DNA of 64,000 bases from Sisyra terminalis (lineage: Eukaryota > Arthropoda > Insecta > Neuroptera > Sisyridae). The notes beneath the pieces are model-generated. The model saw nothing but the letters and a program-made list of their open reading frames with translations. It was not told the DNA's origin and made no database searches. The stretch covers positions 15,686,001 through 15,750,000 of the forward strand of contig OY292278.1 in assembly GCA_958496175.1 (NCBI GenBank), in the 5' to 3' direction. Below are positions 13,294 through 26,900 of this stretch, in pieces (positions within the stretch are counted from its first letter, which is position 1; each line of letters begins with the position of its first letter). The position numbers and the translations under genes were made by a program.

Positions 13294-14189
13294 GTAAAAT
13301 ATATCAATCGCTATACAAATAATTATTGCCTTACTATTTATTGATGGCCACAAGCTGTATTATAAATATTCCTCATTTTTTTTGTTCTTCAAAAAACACT
13401 CGTTTAATACCTAAAGAGTAATTGGTAGCTAGTTATTTTCAAAAAAGAATATATTTTTGTTTAAAATTCATAACTATATTATTTATTGAGCTTACATTTT
13501 AAGATTATACTAGGATTAAAAGAAAAAAATACCTGTACGATAAGAAATTTGTCTAATTTAGATTAAAATGTAATAAATATTGATAATATTTCATAGGATT
13601 GAATTTATTCCATTGTTGAAGATAATTGAAATATACAAACGCCAAAAGTTAAACATTTTTTTTCCAATAAAAATTTGTGAGACAAAAAAATTAATCGTAG
13701 ATGTGGAAAGTTGAAAATTGATATTGTAAAAAAGCAGCGAGAAATGAATGGAGACTAATTATAACTTATTGATATTTATATATTTATAAATATTTTACCA
13801 TATACAATTTTTAATAAATAATTTTGCTTAAAAATTTATCACTGGATAAAATATCAACGAAAGTCATTGAATTTTTTTTTTCTTAAGGGATAATGGCATA
13901 AATTAACAATATTTGCAAACACATGAAATTTCCAGCTTTGTTTAAAATTATTTTTTTCGATTTATATCTTAAAACTATTACAATTCTATTTTAACGATAA
14001 AAGTAAGAAAACATTTGCCTTACAAATAAAATTTTAAGCATAGAGAATACCATTTTTGTAAATACTAAAATTTAATTGAAGTCGATCTAAACAGTATCAT
14101 TAAAAAGGATATATAAAATATGCATTTAAAGTAAATTGTATGAAAATAAATATTGAACTAATGTTCAAAAAATGTTTTTCTTATCATTA

Positions 14190-14830
14190 CCAGATACGTA
14201 TTTCGATTGTCAAACAATCTACTTTCATTATGTGATGCCTCATTATATATAGAAACTCGAAGTATAGATAGAAGGAGTCCGAATGGTAAAGACTTTTTCA
14301 CAATATTCATCTACATAATAATAGACCCAGATCATTATTTTTTCTGTCACCAGCAGCGCAAATATTTCGAATAACCTTATGATTTTAAGAAGGTATGTCA
14401 AGATGTGGCGCCGCCATTAGTGTGTTTACAGTACTAATTTAAACCGGAACAAATTAGTTTATTAGACATTTTTATGGCGGCGCCAAAGTTTGACACATTT
14501 TCCATCGAAATTTACAATTGTTAATAACAACAAAATTTTCCGCGTAATGATTCAATGTTTCATATGCGTACTTTTTAAAGAGTAGCGAGCTCTATCGGTA
14601 CTGGACCTCAAATTAATGCCATTTTTGTAAAATTACGTTCGGGTCCCTTGTATTTATATTTCGTGTATTAATGTAAGAGTTGTAATATTTTAAGCTAGGA
14701 ACCATTTGGATTCAATTCCTATAATAAAAAACAAAATTAAAAAAAATATCTCGTGTACGGAGAGATCCAATATTACTTAAGGGCTATTGCAGGTTACTTG
14801 GCAACCAAAATACGTATTTGGGGCAATACA
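14190..14830. mobile_element. Diverged copy of the ATACGTATTTCGATTG MITE family
   Basis: The left end contains GATACGTATTTCGATTGTCA; the right end contains the inverted form (ACTTGGCAACCAAAATACGT). The same ends occur in better copies at 24915-25445, 51820-52262 and 55150-55770, and as half copies near 4930-5030 and 21480-21570. The edges are approximate. Confidence 0.55.
14395..14498. repeat. Short inverted repeat, TGTGGCGCCGCCAT tips
   Basis: About 100 bp bounded by TGTCAAGATGTGGCGCCGCC and its diverged reverse complement (GGCGGCGCCAAAGTTTGACA). The GC-rich tips stand out in this AT-rich gap. It probably is a small MITE nested in the larger element around it. Confidence 0.55.
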
Positions 14831-15190
14831 TTCAAAAAATTTTTTTTTTTATTAGTTCAGTATTTACGTTCAGTGAATTATAAATCATAAAATTTGACAT
14901 ATAATACGTTTTCATATACTATTAATATGTAGGAAATTGTTCAAAGTCAACGAAAAAATCTTATTTGGGTTCAGATTTAGATTTAAAAATTTCAAGTCTC
15001 GCAAAATATGCGTACAAATTTAAAGTCACTTGTATATGATAGAAAACAATGGAAGGATAACTAAATCTAAACCCGCAAATGTTGAATTAATCCTTTCTGT
15101 TCAAACACTACCACCACTCCCTTTATACAAAACGTATTTTTAAAAACATTTAAAAAAAACTTATTCTATTATCACTAATATAAATAATTT

Positions 15191-15401
15191 GATTTTGAGA
15201 ATCGTCAAATCTGGCAACGTTGTATTTTATACTTTGTTTTTTACTTTACTCGCGATTTTTTTATTAATTGTATTGAATTCTAATATAATATACTTTCCTC
15301 TTTTGTGGCTAGATTTTCATTATGAGTTGATTTATTCGTGAATTAAGTTAAAAACAAAGTAGAAAATGCAACGTTGCCAGATTTGACGGTTCTAAAAGCG
15401 A
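15191..15401. mobile_element. MITE with TCTGGCAACGTTG tips, copy 1
   Basis: Inverted terminal repeats containing CGTCAAATCTGGCAACGTTG and its complement, about 210 bp apart. A second copy with the same tips and similar interior (including CTAGATTTTCATTA) is at 38293-38490 in an IntS1 intron. No coding capacity. Confidence 0.65.
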
Positions 15402-15697
15402 CATAAGCCAATAATTTAACTTTTTAAAATATCTTTTAAACTAAAAATAATATTTAAACATTCACATGTTAATCTATTTTTACTAATATTAACAACAGTC
15501 TTATTTTTTAAAGATCGCAATTTAATAAGTATTATTTTATGTTGGCTTCTTTGTCTTCAGATGCTATTCTACCATGATTTATTATTTTTTGAATACTATT
15601 TTCTCGAAATTATTAGATCGAAAAACAAGTACACTAACATAAAACACTAGAAATATTTTACAAAGTATAAACAAACCTATTGTGTATTGATTGATAT

Positions 15698-18600
15698 TCA
15701 ATATGGAATTGTTAATTCAGCCAAGCCTTCAATAATTGCATCGCAAGTCATTTTATTCACTTTTGCACAACTGGCCAAGTGCATTTTTGTGCTGGCAATC
15801 ATTTTATCCAAATAGGTGATGGTATCATCCAGAAAATAAGGAGCGTAAAAATCGCATTTGGTCACCGATTTTCTTTCGTTGTTATCTTTGTAATCTTCGA
15901 ATATTCTATGGGCATTTCTTAGTAAAAGGTCCACATTTAGTTCGTCCGAGACAAGATTCACGTTGAATTTATATGGAATGATTTCGTTTCTTTCGGGGCA
16001 TCTTTTGATGATTAAACATCTAAAATTTATTTAATAATTAAAATAGGAAAATTTGGGAAAATCGTTGGGCTTAAATCAATTCTTCTAGAACCTAGATTAT
16101 GATACATACACATTGTATTATGAAATGTATTATAATCAAAGGTGAGTGTTATTATTGTAAATTAATTAGAATATCCTTTTCAACGTATATGTACCAACCA
16201 TGCTTCTTTATAATGACTACTTCTAAAATTTAATTGAGGGAATCATTTTGTAAATATTATCTTCTATTTAGGGAGTCTTTTTGAATTTTACTAGGTCAGG
16301 GAAAAGGTCAAAAAGTTTGGACATTTTTAGCTTTTTCGTGATTTGATTAGTAGTTAAACTACAGGAAAAAGCGAATTTCGGTCTGGAAAGTCAGGAAATT
16401 TGTATTGAAAAAAAATATGGACACCCTGCCATTGTTCATAATAGGGTGTTCATAATTTTAATGGTTTGAAAATATAACTACAATGGGAATGTAAAATAGT
16501 TGCAATAAATATGTTTTACCGATAATCTGAAATTAGGCAATTGGTTATGGTGGAAAATGGCGACAAGATGATTCCAACAAAAGGATTTGAGTTATTTGCT
16601 CCTCCGTACCACTCTTGCATGTTTTCTTGAGTTTCTAAGTCTTGTTGGGATGGATTTGGACTGAATGTTGGATGAGAGTGAAACCATCCGACTGTTGTTA
16701 AAAATTCATCCTGAATTTGTTCGAACGCTTGCGTTTGAGACACTGGAAAAAAGTTTTAGATTTTTCTTTATAATGCACGATTTTTTGAGGGTATGCATTA
16801 CATAGGCAAAACAGAACAATTTTTCGTTGGGGATTTTATTCGAGGTTTTACAGTGAATGAACTTTACCTGGACACATATCACAGTGAGTGGCACTATTTG
16901 TAGCACTTTTACATGGTACGTAACGTTTGATATACAAAATTTTTAAGTCATCGTCGAAAGTTCCCCCTAACATTCCCATTACTTCTGAATGAGATGAATG
17001 GGAATGCCAATCCATGCTGATTAACACATCGATATTCATTACCACAGCAAATGGAGCCTAAAATAAATCATGTTTTAATCGATAAAATTATTTTTTTTTA
17101 AAGTTTTCTACTTGAATTTCTTCTGTAAATTTTCGGCAACAAATCAGTTTAGTAGGGCTTCTTTTCGCAGGCAATTTCGGTTTTTGGCTTCCTATCGTCG
17201 TTTTGATAATGTCACCTTTTTCATCGTGAGTCAATGTATATCCTCCTTCGCCGTCCTATAAATAATTTTTCATGAATTTTCCATTAAGTTTTATAAATCC
17301 AAAATTTACGTCTGGTAATTTTTTCTTGTTACGTCTCAAATTGTCGGAACGAATTTGAAAGTTGAATTTTGGCTCTAGTTGCGATTTGATTAGTTTTTTC
17401 CGGCTATCATTGGCAATATTCGGCATTAAATTGAGCAATGGACGTACATATTCAACTTGTTCTGTAAATAAATAATTAAAATCTTTTATTTTTTCTACTT
17501 ATATATTTTTTCAACAAACCACAGCCAAAATTTATTGCTCCAATCTGTTCCAAGTATTGATGCACTCGACTAATTTTGTTCACATCTCCACAATGTTTCA
17601 ATCCATTTCGAACCGTGGTTTTCTTAACATATAAAGGTTTCGAGATTTCCCAACAGTTTAAAATGTGAGATCGAATCTAAAATCCGAAAATTTCGATAAT
17701 AAAATGACCAAAAAGTTTTAATTATTATAAAGACGTGTGGTGCAAAGATTAGTAAACTATAGTTTGGTTTTTATTAATATGACATGCAAATAGCCTACTG
17801 GTGGCCGAGTGGTCAAAGTGACCGCTCCAAAACTCGTAGGTGTTGGGTTCGATCCTCATATCGAGAAAATTTTCAATATTTCTCGATAACGGATTTTATT
17901 AACCCTAGAGTCACTAAAGATCTTAGCAGTTATAAAACGACGGTAAATAACAATTTCAAAAAAATGGCATGCAGACGAAGTCGTGGGTATCAATTGCTAT
18001 AGATAGAATTTACTCTGAGACATAAATTTTATAGCAAAATTTACTCCAATTTACTTTTAAATATCTGTTGGCATTTTTCATTTGTTGTCCATGAAAGAAT
18101 TGATAGTTGAAACATTTTTCCTCTTCCGTAATAACGGTGGTGTCCAACATTCGTTCACTGCTTGGAATTTCGAGGGACGATAATGCTTCAATGACCGATG
18201 AATCGAACATTTCCAAATAATTGGTCAGCGAGGAAAATTTTTCATCTTCACTCGTTACAGTTTCACCTATTGCCTCCGTTACGGTTTCAGTGATTTCTTC
18301 AGATTTTTCCACCTTATATTCTTCAATTTTTTCAACAGATTTACTTTTGAAACTTGGATCGTTAGAGTCGTCATCAATGTCCACATCACAATCCGAGTCT
18401 TCGTTGACCTTTTGAATTTTGATCTAAAATAAATGGGAATTGAAAAAAAGGATGATTCAGTACTTAGATATTGCTAAAGGAGTATTACATAATGCTGTAC
18501 AATGTGGTTTAAATTGCGTTACTAAATGTTAAAATAGAGGAGAAGCAATATTCGTCATTAAACAGTCTTTCTAAGGTTTATTGATCTATTAGATGATTAC

Positions 18601-20739
18601 TTTATTCATGATATATGAACCATTTATTTTGAAAGTGAGTTAAGTCCATTTCAAGAACAATCCCTATAGTGTTATCATTTTTAACCATAGGAACATAAGA
18701 TACTAAGGAGGAGGGAATAATTGGCGTTTTTGTTAACAACTAAAATGAAATCAGTTATTTATCAAAACTTAGCAGTTAAATAATTAACATACTTTGTTCT
18801 AGTTACAAGAAGAAGAATTACCATATAGACCGTCCTTGAAATGGACTTACGCCACTTTCAAAATAAACGAGTCATATAATGACAGGAGATTTCAATTCAT
18901 ATAGAAATTGTTATTGAGGCTTAGCATTATTTCTCGCCCCTTTTACAGATAGTTTACTTATATGCTTAGAAAATTTTATCCGGGATAATGATCTCAAAAT
19001 AAATATTGTTATTCAAAATTTTACGCTTAAGGAAGGACGCTTGAACGACCATTAACTTGGTATCTGGACAAGCATTCAAGGAATAAATCATTCATGAAAG
19101 ATAAAAATCAAAAATTGAAGAACTGTTAAATAAATAAAGTTTCGAAATAGATAATAGAGAACTGAAATGCAGAAATTGCAAACATTTTAATGAAACATTA
19201 TTCTGAAATGAATGAAAAGCAATTCGTTGTTAATTTCGAATTACTCTATAGATTTTAGTATAGCCAGTCGAAGGGTTTACGTCCTGCCCATGACTCACCA
19301 AAATATTGGCATGCCCCATCAGTGGGGACTGCGCCCCACGTTGGGAATGAAGGCTCTAAACACTATTAAAATAGTTTTGATTAAATGTTCTTAAGGCAAT
19401 TAATGATAGTGTATGTGTATAGGCAACCATGTTTACACATATGTTCAAGCTAGTCCTAGCATTGCCTATTCCAAAGTTTTGAAACAAGTATGATCTCATA
19501 AAAAAAATCAGATTTTTTAGAGTTATAGGTACTTAAAGTTATATTACTTTTTGTAAAAAAATTACTAAAGAACATACACAATCTTAAAAACTACAATTTG
19601 CATGTACTAATTGCACTTACAACTTCTTCATTCGAGGAAATTGGAACGGCCAATCCTTTGCCCGTGACCAATTGCATTTGATCCTCCAATTTGTTTTCCA
19701 CATTTTCCCGTTCCGCTATTTTATTGATACTTGTCGAACGTTTTCGTTTGATTTTAACTTTTTTCGTTTCTGGCAAAACTCGTTTTTTCATATTTTTAAA
19801 GACATTCGACTTCAAAATGGAATGTCCACTAGGAATACTGGCGATCGTTACACTTTTATTGAACTTGATCGTTTTGGTTGGCGATTTTTTTAAATTAGTT
19901 GAAGTCTTAGGTTTTTTAGTCAACGTTGGATTAACGGTTGGTTGAGCTGTGCTCACGGTGGCGATTACTTCCTCGATTGATGCAGGAATTTGCGATTCTA
20001 CGATAACCTCAGACGTTAAGTTGGGCTCGAAATTGTCTAAGTTTGAAGGTTGGTCAAATAAAATTGATGTTTGTTGAACTTGTGGTTGGTTTACGTAGGT
20101 TTTCAAGTATTGCTTGACCTGGGCTGGAGATTTGGAACCGATACATTGCGATATTCGGGAAGTACTTCGACCGAAAACCTCCTAAAATCAATCAAAAGGT
20201 CAAATTTTTATTTTATATGTTTCTAATGTCTATTAACCAAGGCTTGTTCGAAGAGAATCTTTTCTTTGTCGCTCCATTCTTTTGTATTAACAATTTCACT
20301 TTCTGGAATTTCATTTGAGATTTCTGGGGATTGAGGCTCCGTTGGCTCGGTTTCTACGTGGCTCGAAGAAGACGCTATAGGGTTTTCAAATAGGGAATTA
20401 TTGTGCGGAAACCAATTTGACGAAGTTGTATGCTCCAAAATCCATTGAGGATGATTTGAATAATCATAATCATAACTGAAAAAAATGAGAAAAATCCTAA
20501 ATTCATAAATTGCGCTTTAACATTGTTTAACATGTCGAATAAATCACGTGACACGTCTTGTCAAAACTTGTCACTTTTCCACGAAAAAATATAAAATTTC
20601 GCTTCTAAATACCGAATTTGGGTGAAAATCTCAGTTAAATTGAATAATAACTCCTCACTTACATTCCATTTTCGTTTTTCGATAATAAATTGTCCAAACT
20701 AAAATCTCCGAGGACATCAATCTCATCTTCGTCTGCCAT
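15698..20739 (-). CDS. Mysm1: MYSM1-type histone H2A deubiquitinase (SANT-SWIRM-MPN)
   Basis: Nuclear zinc metalloprotease of the JAMM family; in vertebrates it removes ubiquitin from histone H2A. Ten exons, 5' to 3': 20739-20663, 20475-20238, 20181-19621, 18423-18055, 17676-17520, 17461-17310, 17255-17112, 17057-16868, 16742-16520, 16019-15698. All phases join, giving 810 aa, close to the human length. Domains: SANT about 93-138 ([15 protein letters not shown] then [15 protein letters not shown]); an acidic/Ser-rich linker; SWIRM about 416-500; MPN from about 567. The catalytic set is complete: Glu591 in SEVMGMLGG, His651 and His653 in GWFHSHP, Asp664 in NPSQQD. The ATG is the first in frame. 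The start lies 171 bp from the divergent IntS1 start. Confidence 0.93.
17793..17865 (+). repeat. tRNA-Leu/Ser-like sequence (SINE head or pseudogene)
   Basis: Contains a polymerase III A box (TGGCCGAGTGG) and B box (GGGTTCGATCC) about 30 bp apart. I cannot pair a convincing acceptor stem, so it is unlikely to be a working tRNA. It sits antisense in a Mysm1 intron and resembles the tRNA-like heads in the large palindrome. Confidence 0.5.
18612..18880. mobile_element. MITE with GTCCATTTCAAG inverted ends
   Basis: In Mysm1 intron 3. The left end has ATTTTGAAAGTGAGTTAAGT followed by CCATTTCAAGAA; the right end has the inverted match (CTTGAAATGGACTTACG...CACTTTCAAAATAAACG). A related pair of ends brackets the nested element at 27250-28440. 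The rest of this 1.2 kb intron includes a degraded repeat at about 19295-19360 that matches 21115-21155 in inverse orientation. Confidence 0.55.
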
Positions 20740-20910
20740 GTTTTAACATAACCTATCTTTTTTGTGTACAAATCATTAACGTTTAGCGGTGTTTTTATGG
20801 CAATTTTTTAAAATGGAATTTGCTTAAAATATGTAAAATTGTCTGAAGTATACATTTTTGACGAAATTGATTGATAATTTATAATAATTTTTAGTTAAAA
20901 ACGTTGAAAA
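20740..20910. promoter_or_regulatory. Putative bidirectional promoter, Mysm1 / IntS1
   Basis: Only 171 bp separate the two opposite start codons, so both promoters and both 5' leaders must lie here or overlap the neighbouring gene. It is AT-rich with no obvious TATA box at a standard distance. The assignment follows from gene geometry, not from a recognised motif. Confidence 0.6.
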
Positions 20911-23900
20911 ATGGATCGTTCGAAAGCATCTTCAAGTCTACGTGGGGCCAAAGGCAAAATCACCCAACATCCATCTGATTTATTTGCTTTGGGCTCCAAA
21001 TCATCATCAACCAGCCGAGATTCCGATGTGAAAAGAGTTTCTTCTTCAGCTCATTCAAAACTATCATCCAGTTCCCATTCTTTGTCCAGTTCGACTAAAG
21101 GTAAGTTACTTCATTCCCGTCATTCCCAACGTGGGGTGCAGGCCCCACCGGTGATGGATGACTTATTCTTTGGAAACTTGTTGAGATATCAAGTTAATGG
21201 TCTTTTAAGCTTCCTTCAGGTGAATAACCGTACAATTTCGAATAACAAAATTTAAATATTTAAACTTAAGAAATGCCTAAGTAGGGTATGGCCCAAAATC
21301 GGTTGGGAACCATTGCTCTTTTCTATAGAAAAACCGCAGGAAATTAAGTTTGAACTCTATTCCCAATATACACTAATATTGAACTAAAGTTTCTAGACGT
21401 AATTTTTTAGAATGCCAAGCGGTTTTCTTAAGTGGTTCTTCAACAATTTTCACGATTCACATGCGATTCTTCATGTCTCAGTTGCGGGAGGATCCAATAC
21501 TTTTGATGACCACTGAAGTAGATTGGCAATCGAAATACGTATTTGAGCATTATATCTGAAAATCTTCTCAACTATTTGTCGTAATTAAAAAAATGTTTTT
21601 AATCCACTGTCATAGCATCTTCGGTAGTGCCTGAAAAAGCATATCAGTTATTAGTAAATTGTGATAACTAAAATTTAATACAATTTTTAATTTTATTGTC
21701 AATATAATAGGCATTTAATTGCTAATATAATTACCAGATATTGATGTTGTTAAAAGGAACATGAGCCAAATTGGCTATTTATAAATACTATATAGTATTT
21801 TACAATATTATACACAATTGACTACTTATACAAATTTGTATTTTACATATATGAATTAACCGTTTATCAATACTAGTTTACCCTTACTTTAAACAACGTA
21901 ATTTAAGTTGTAAGATATTTACTAAAAATGTATGCCTAACATTTATTTAATTAATTTAATATTTGCATTAAGCACTAGAACTAATAGAACTCATAACTTC
22001 CCAATAATTATTAGTGTAATACTTTACAAGCACAAGTAAACCTCTGATCTTGATTAAATTTTATTTGATAAAATTTTAAAATTTATTTTTAGACCGAAAA
22101 CGTGAGGGGAGTTCATCGTCGATTCCCACACCTCCGGTTAGTAAAAAACCGAAAGTTTTTCCTCCAATTCCGCCGAGTCGACCGACCGTTCCGGCAGCCC
22201 TTGCATCATCTTCCGACCGATTTGGAGTTCCTCCGCCTTTGCCTCCTATTCCACAAACCGAACAATGGGAAAGCTTAATTATTGAGTGTGACGAAAGTGA
22301 ATTATCAGCTCAAATCCTAAACGCTTATAATGAAAATGATATCGATTCAGCTGTTGGATATTTACTTGGCGGAATTAAATTGTTGAGAACTCAACGATAT
22401 AAGCCAGATCCTATCATTTTAAGTTCTTTGACTTATGTGTCAAAAAATAAACCAGTTCTCTTTCGAAACGAAGATGTGACCCAGGCTTTGTATACATTAT
22501 TAAAAAGAGATTCAGCGTCGAGTTTTAAAAGCAAAGGGAGTCCTCAAGTTCCAGCATTCGCTGTAAATTTGTTGATGAAGGGATATGAGGATATTCAAAA
22601 CTGGCCTCAACCGTTTTTTAAATATTATCTAGAAGATGCTTTGGGAGATCGAATATGGGTGGACCATGAGCTATGTACTCCTTTTGTTGATAACATTCAA
22701 ACTGCTTTCAATACGAAAATTCCCACCAAACAACTATTACAACCAGAATTATCAGCGTTAGGCAACCGTGGCGACACAAGTTCTCCAGTAACCATAAACG
22801 ACGATGATAACGGCGAAAATGGAAATGGAAAGCGTAAAAATTTACTCGAAAAACACAACATGCCGGTTTATTCCCGATTTTCCCATTCGGTAGAATACGT
22901 GGAAGAAATGGTTTTGAACGCCGTGAAAGATCATATGTCGAGAAAACAACCACCGGAAACTGTTACGAAGAACTGCTTGAAATTTCTGGCAACAGCTTGC
23001 GGTTTAGTCGAGGTTCGAATGCTTTCGGTTATTAAATTAGAAATGTGGCTACATAACGCCAAATTAATGCGATCGGCTCAAGATTTGTTGGTCTATTTGT
23101 GCTATAATAGTGTGGCAGAAACGCAACGGGACGTTGAAGTTATTTCGCATCTGATCAAAATTCGATTTAAAACTAAAGCCTTGGTTAACGTGTTTTTAAA
23201 TTGTCTTCGGTAAGAATCTAGCGAAAGCTTGCGAAAAGAATTACTTAAAAATATTTTAATTTCTAGAGATATGATCGGATCGCACGAGGAAAATCTTCCA
23301 GTAATTCTTAAGCATACCATTTACAATGAATTATCGAACGCTCGGAATCCAAATAATATGCCAATGATAGCTGTGATTTTCCAAACATCTCCAGAACCAG
23401 CCTGCAATGTTTTGGCCGAAATTTTTCTGGTAAAAACGAATATAATTGTACTAGTAATTTATTGGCATCCACGAGACCTAGTACCTAGCCTTATCTTCTT
23501 ATATATTAAGATTGTTGATCGATGTGGTGTTTTCATTGGTGCGGAGAAATAGTCTCTCACTTCATTCGCATCTATTCCATGTATATTACAACTTGAGTTG
23601 TATTTAAACTACTAAGTTCAACAAATCTCCCTTACTCGTTCTTCCCCACCAAAATTGCATTTCTTTGTAGATAAAGCAGCTGATCTTTGCTCGTAATACT
23701 TTCCGTTAAGATGAAGCCTAACGGATTCTACACTAGTTACTATTAAAATTCACCAATTATTTGAACACTTGTCATTTCTCCTTCTGTAATTGATTGTGGT
23801 TCAATGTTATCTTACAGGAATTGCTATTGAACAAAGACGACTATCTACGTCCCCTACGTGCATTACTACGTGAAATTGTCCGTGTACTTCGCTACGATAT

Positions 23901-26900
23901 CGACATGTACGTCTTTTGTCACGCATTGATTCGCGAACGTGTCGAAACCACTAATTCGCTCCGCGATTTTGAATTTCGTGAACGAATGTTCCTTTCGGTG
24001 GCAGATTTGATTTGCTTATGTATGTTTTTGGCTGTTTCACCATCAGTACGAGAAGCTGCCAGCTTATTAGCACGAGGTGATCGTAAAGAATTGCACACAT
24101 TACAAAAATTTCAGACGCAAATTTCAAAAATTCAAAGTGATGCTCTATGGTGGTTACACGAAAACATTTTACGAATGTACCGACCGAATGCTCAAGACTT
24201 TATCGCAACTTTACGAAAAGTATTTGTACAATAATTTTTTTTAGTTATTTTTTTAATATTTTTTGTTAAATTTTAGATTTTATTCTTAGACTCAATTGAG
24301 GTATATTGTAAACAGGACATGTGGCCGTCTGAAAATGAAAGAAATATCATTATGCGGCTTTGTACAGAAGTTCCATTGTCGCAAGGAACTTTAATTAGAC
24401 TCTTATTAATCGGTTTATCGAAGGTAAAATAAAATAATTAAGATTCTTTATTTATTTTTTTTTAAAAATATGTTATTATTTTTTGCTAGGATCATCCATT
24501 GCAACAATTGGAGACTTTGGACTATTGTGATCCTTTGATTAAACGAGCGGCAGTTCAAGTCACCGAAGGCCTTCCAATGCTTCAATTCGATAAAATGGAT
24601 ATTATCGATTTGATTTTCAATCTGTGTACATATCATCATCCAGAAAATATTTCACTTCCTGTAGGATACACACCACCGCAGTTGGCTATTTCTAGCGTTT
24701 ACTGGAAAGGTTGGATTTTGTTGTTGATTATTGCCGCACATAATCCGACAACTTTTGGAAATGTCGCTTGGGAAAAATATCCAACATTACGAATGTTCAT
24801 GGAAATGTGCATTACGAAGTAAGATTCTTTCTACTTTAGACTAACAAGACTAAAGAACAAAACGTTCAACTCTTATAATACTAGAACTTTTCAAAATATG
24901 ATTTTTTCGCTGATTTTGAATAGTTATACTGTGTATACAATATATAGAATATATTGCGGTCCAATTTATGTAGTATAATTTAATATAATAATATATAAAA
25001 ATCATACCATAAACATAAATTTGAATAGAAGTTCAAACAAAAATATTTGTGACGTATTGCCTAGATACGTATTTCGATTGTCAAGCAATCTTCCTTCCAG
25101 TGGTCATCAAGTAGTTTGGATCACTCCGTAATTGCTTTGTGATGATTCACAAAATAATCACGGATTGATCTCAATTTATAGATCGTGCCTTTTCTTTTTC
25201 TCTTTCAATCCGTGATTATTTTGTGAATCATCACAAAACAGTTACGGAGTGATCCAAACTACTTGATGACCACTGGAAGGAAGGTTGCTTGGCAATCGAA
25301 ATACGTATCTAGGCAATACGTCACAAATATTTTTGTTTGAGCTTCTGTTTTAATTTATGTTTATGGTATTATTTTTATATATTATTATATTAAAATATAC
25401 TACATAAATTGGACCGCAATATATTCTATATATTATATACACAGTAGAACTTTTCAATTTTTTGATTATTCTAAAACCAACGTGGTTTTGTTTCTTGTTT
25501 CAGCCATTTCACATATCCTCCGCCCACTATGGCAATGTATGAAAACTACGAAGAACTTAAAACCAAAGAACTACAAATCGCAGCCGTTGAAAAGCAGCAA
25601 ATTTTGGAGTTTGAAACTCATTTAGCTGCAGCAAGCACTAAAATTGCCATTAATGAAGCCAATAGTTTACTTTTGCCTCAAGTAATTATTTAAAAAACTT
25701 TTTTTTTTGTTATCTAATTTTATGAATTTTTAGTTGATAACAATGGCACCACAAGGCGTTGCTCGTCGTCCTCCGAACAGCGTTCTGGAACAATTGCGCT
25801 TATTAAACGGATCTCATCGTCTAGGACATTTGCTTTGTCGATCTCGACGTCCTGATTTTCTTCTGGACATAATTCAACGTCAAGGTCCAAGTCAACACAT
25901 GCCGTGGCTTGCTGAACTTGTGCAAAACTCTGAAGGAGCTTTAAGTCATTTGCCCGTTCAATGTTTATGTGAATTTTTGCTTAGTTCTGGACTAACTTTG
26001 AGTGATAAATACGACAGAGTATTTCGTTCAAGACATGGACAACTTGTCAACCATTTGCATACATTATTGACAAATCCGAAACATTCAGCCACGGCGGCTT
26101 GTGAAGTTCTTGAGTATTTTCTTCGACGTTTGGCTTCGCCTCATTATATGAGTCGAATTCAAGCGATTAAGGGAATTAAACTGGTACTTCAACCAGTCGA
26201 CGATGACGGAATGGAAATCGAAAACGAACCACTCGGCTCGAATGAAGGGGAGGTTTGGCTAACACGCCAACTACCCAATATGCCTCATTTCGATTCGGTT
26301 CGATCGCAAATCATTGTCGCGTTGCGACAAGCGTGCCAAGTCGAAAACGATCCATTATACATCAGCAGTTACATTAGATTTTTGGAACTCTACTCCGACG
26401 TTTGTTCCCATTCGGAAATTGTTGATTTGGTCGTTGATATGGCCCAACTAATCGTTGAACGCAGCACTATAATAGCTGCAATTCTACCGCAAAACGACGA
26501 CGAAAACAATCCAACCACAATTCAAACATTACAATCGTTAGTGGTTATTTTTTCAATGTTTCTACATAAATCGCGAGGAGTACGACGTGAGGGTAGTTCT
26601 GAGTTTCAAGATTTGATTTTGATTCAGTGGCCAGATGGAATGGAATCAATTATACATATTTTGGTTGTTCACGCTATGATTATTCTACTAACTTTTGGAC
26701 AAATTTATCGTAAGTTAACGGACTTTTATGTTTATGATAAAGTGGGTTTATTTTAATTTATTTTTAGCTGATGCTGATATGCTTTACGATGATATGCTGA
26801 ACACATGGTTCCCGTTGACTGGAGAGCAACCGAAAGCCTTTGTAATGGATACGTCAGAGCAAGTTTTATTCATCCCTGATTGGTTAAAATTACGAATGAT

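Larger units (their letters stand above)
13294..15697. other. Convergent intergenic region, rictor / Mysm1 3' ends
   Basis: The 2.4 kb gap between two stop codons that face each other, AT-rich. It contains an AATAAA at about 13667 that could serve rictor, and the three short inverted-repeat elements listed separately (14190-14830, 14395-14498, 15191-15401). No further coding sequence is seen. Confidence 0.7.

Noticed and set aside
17793..17865. Functional tRNA gene
   Set aside because: The A and B boxes are present, but no acceptor stem pairs and the anticodon arm is unclear.
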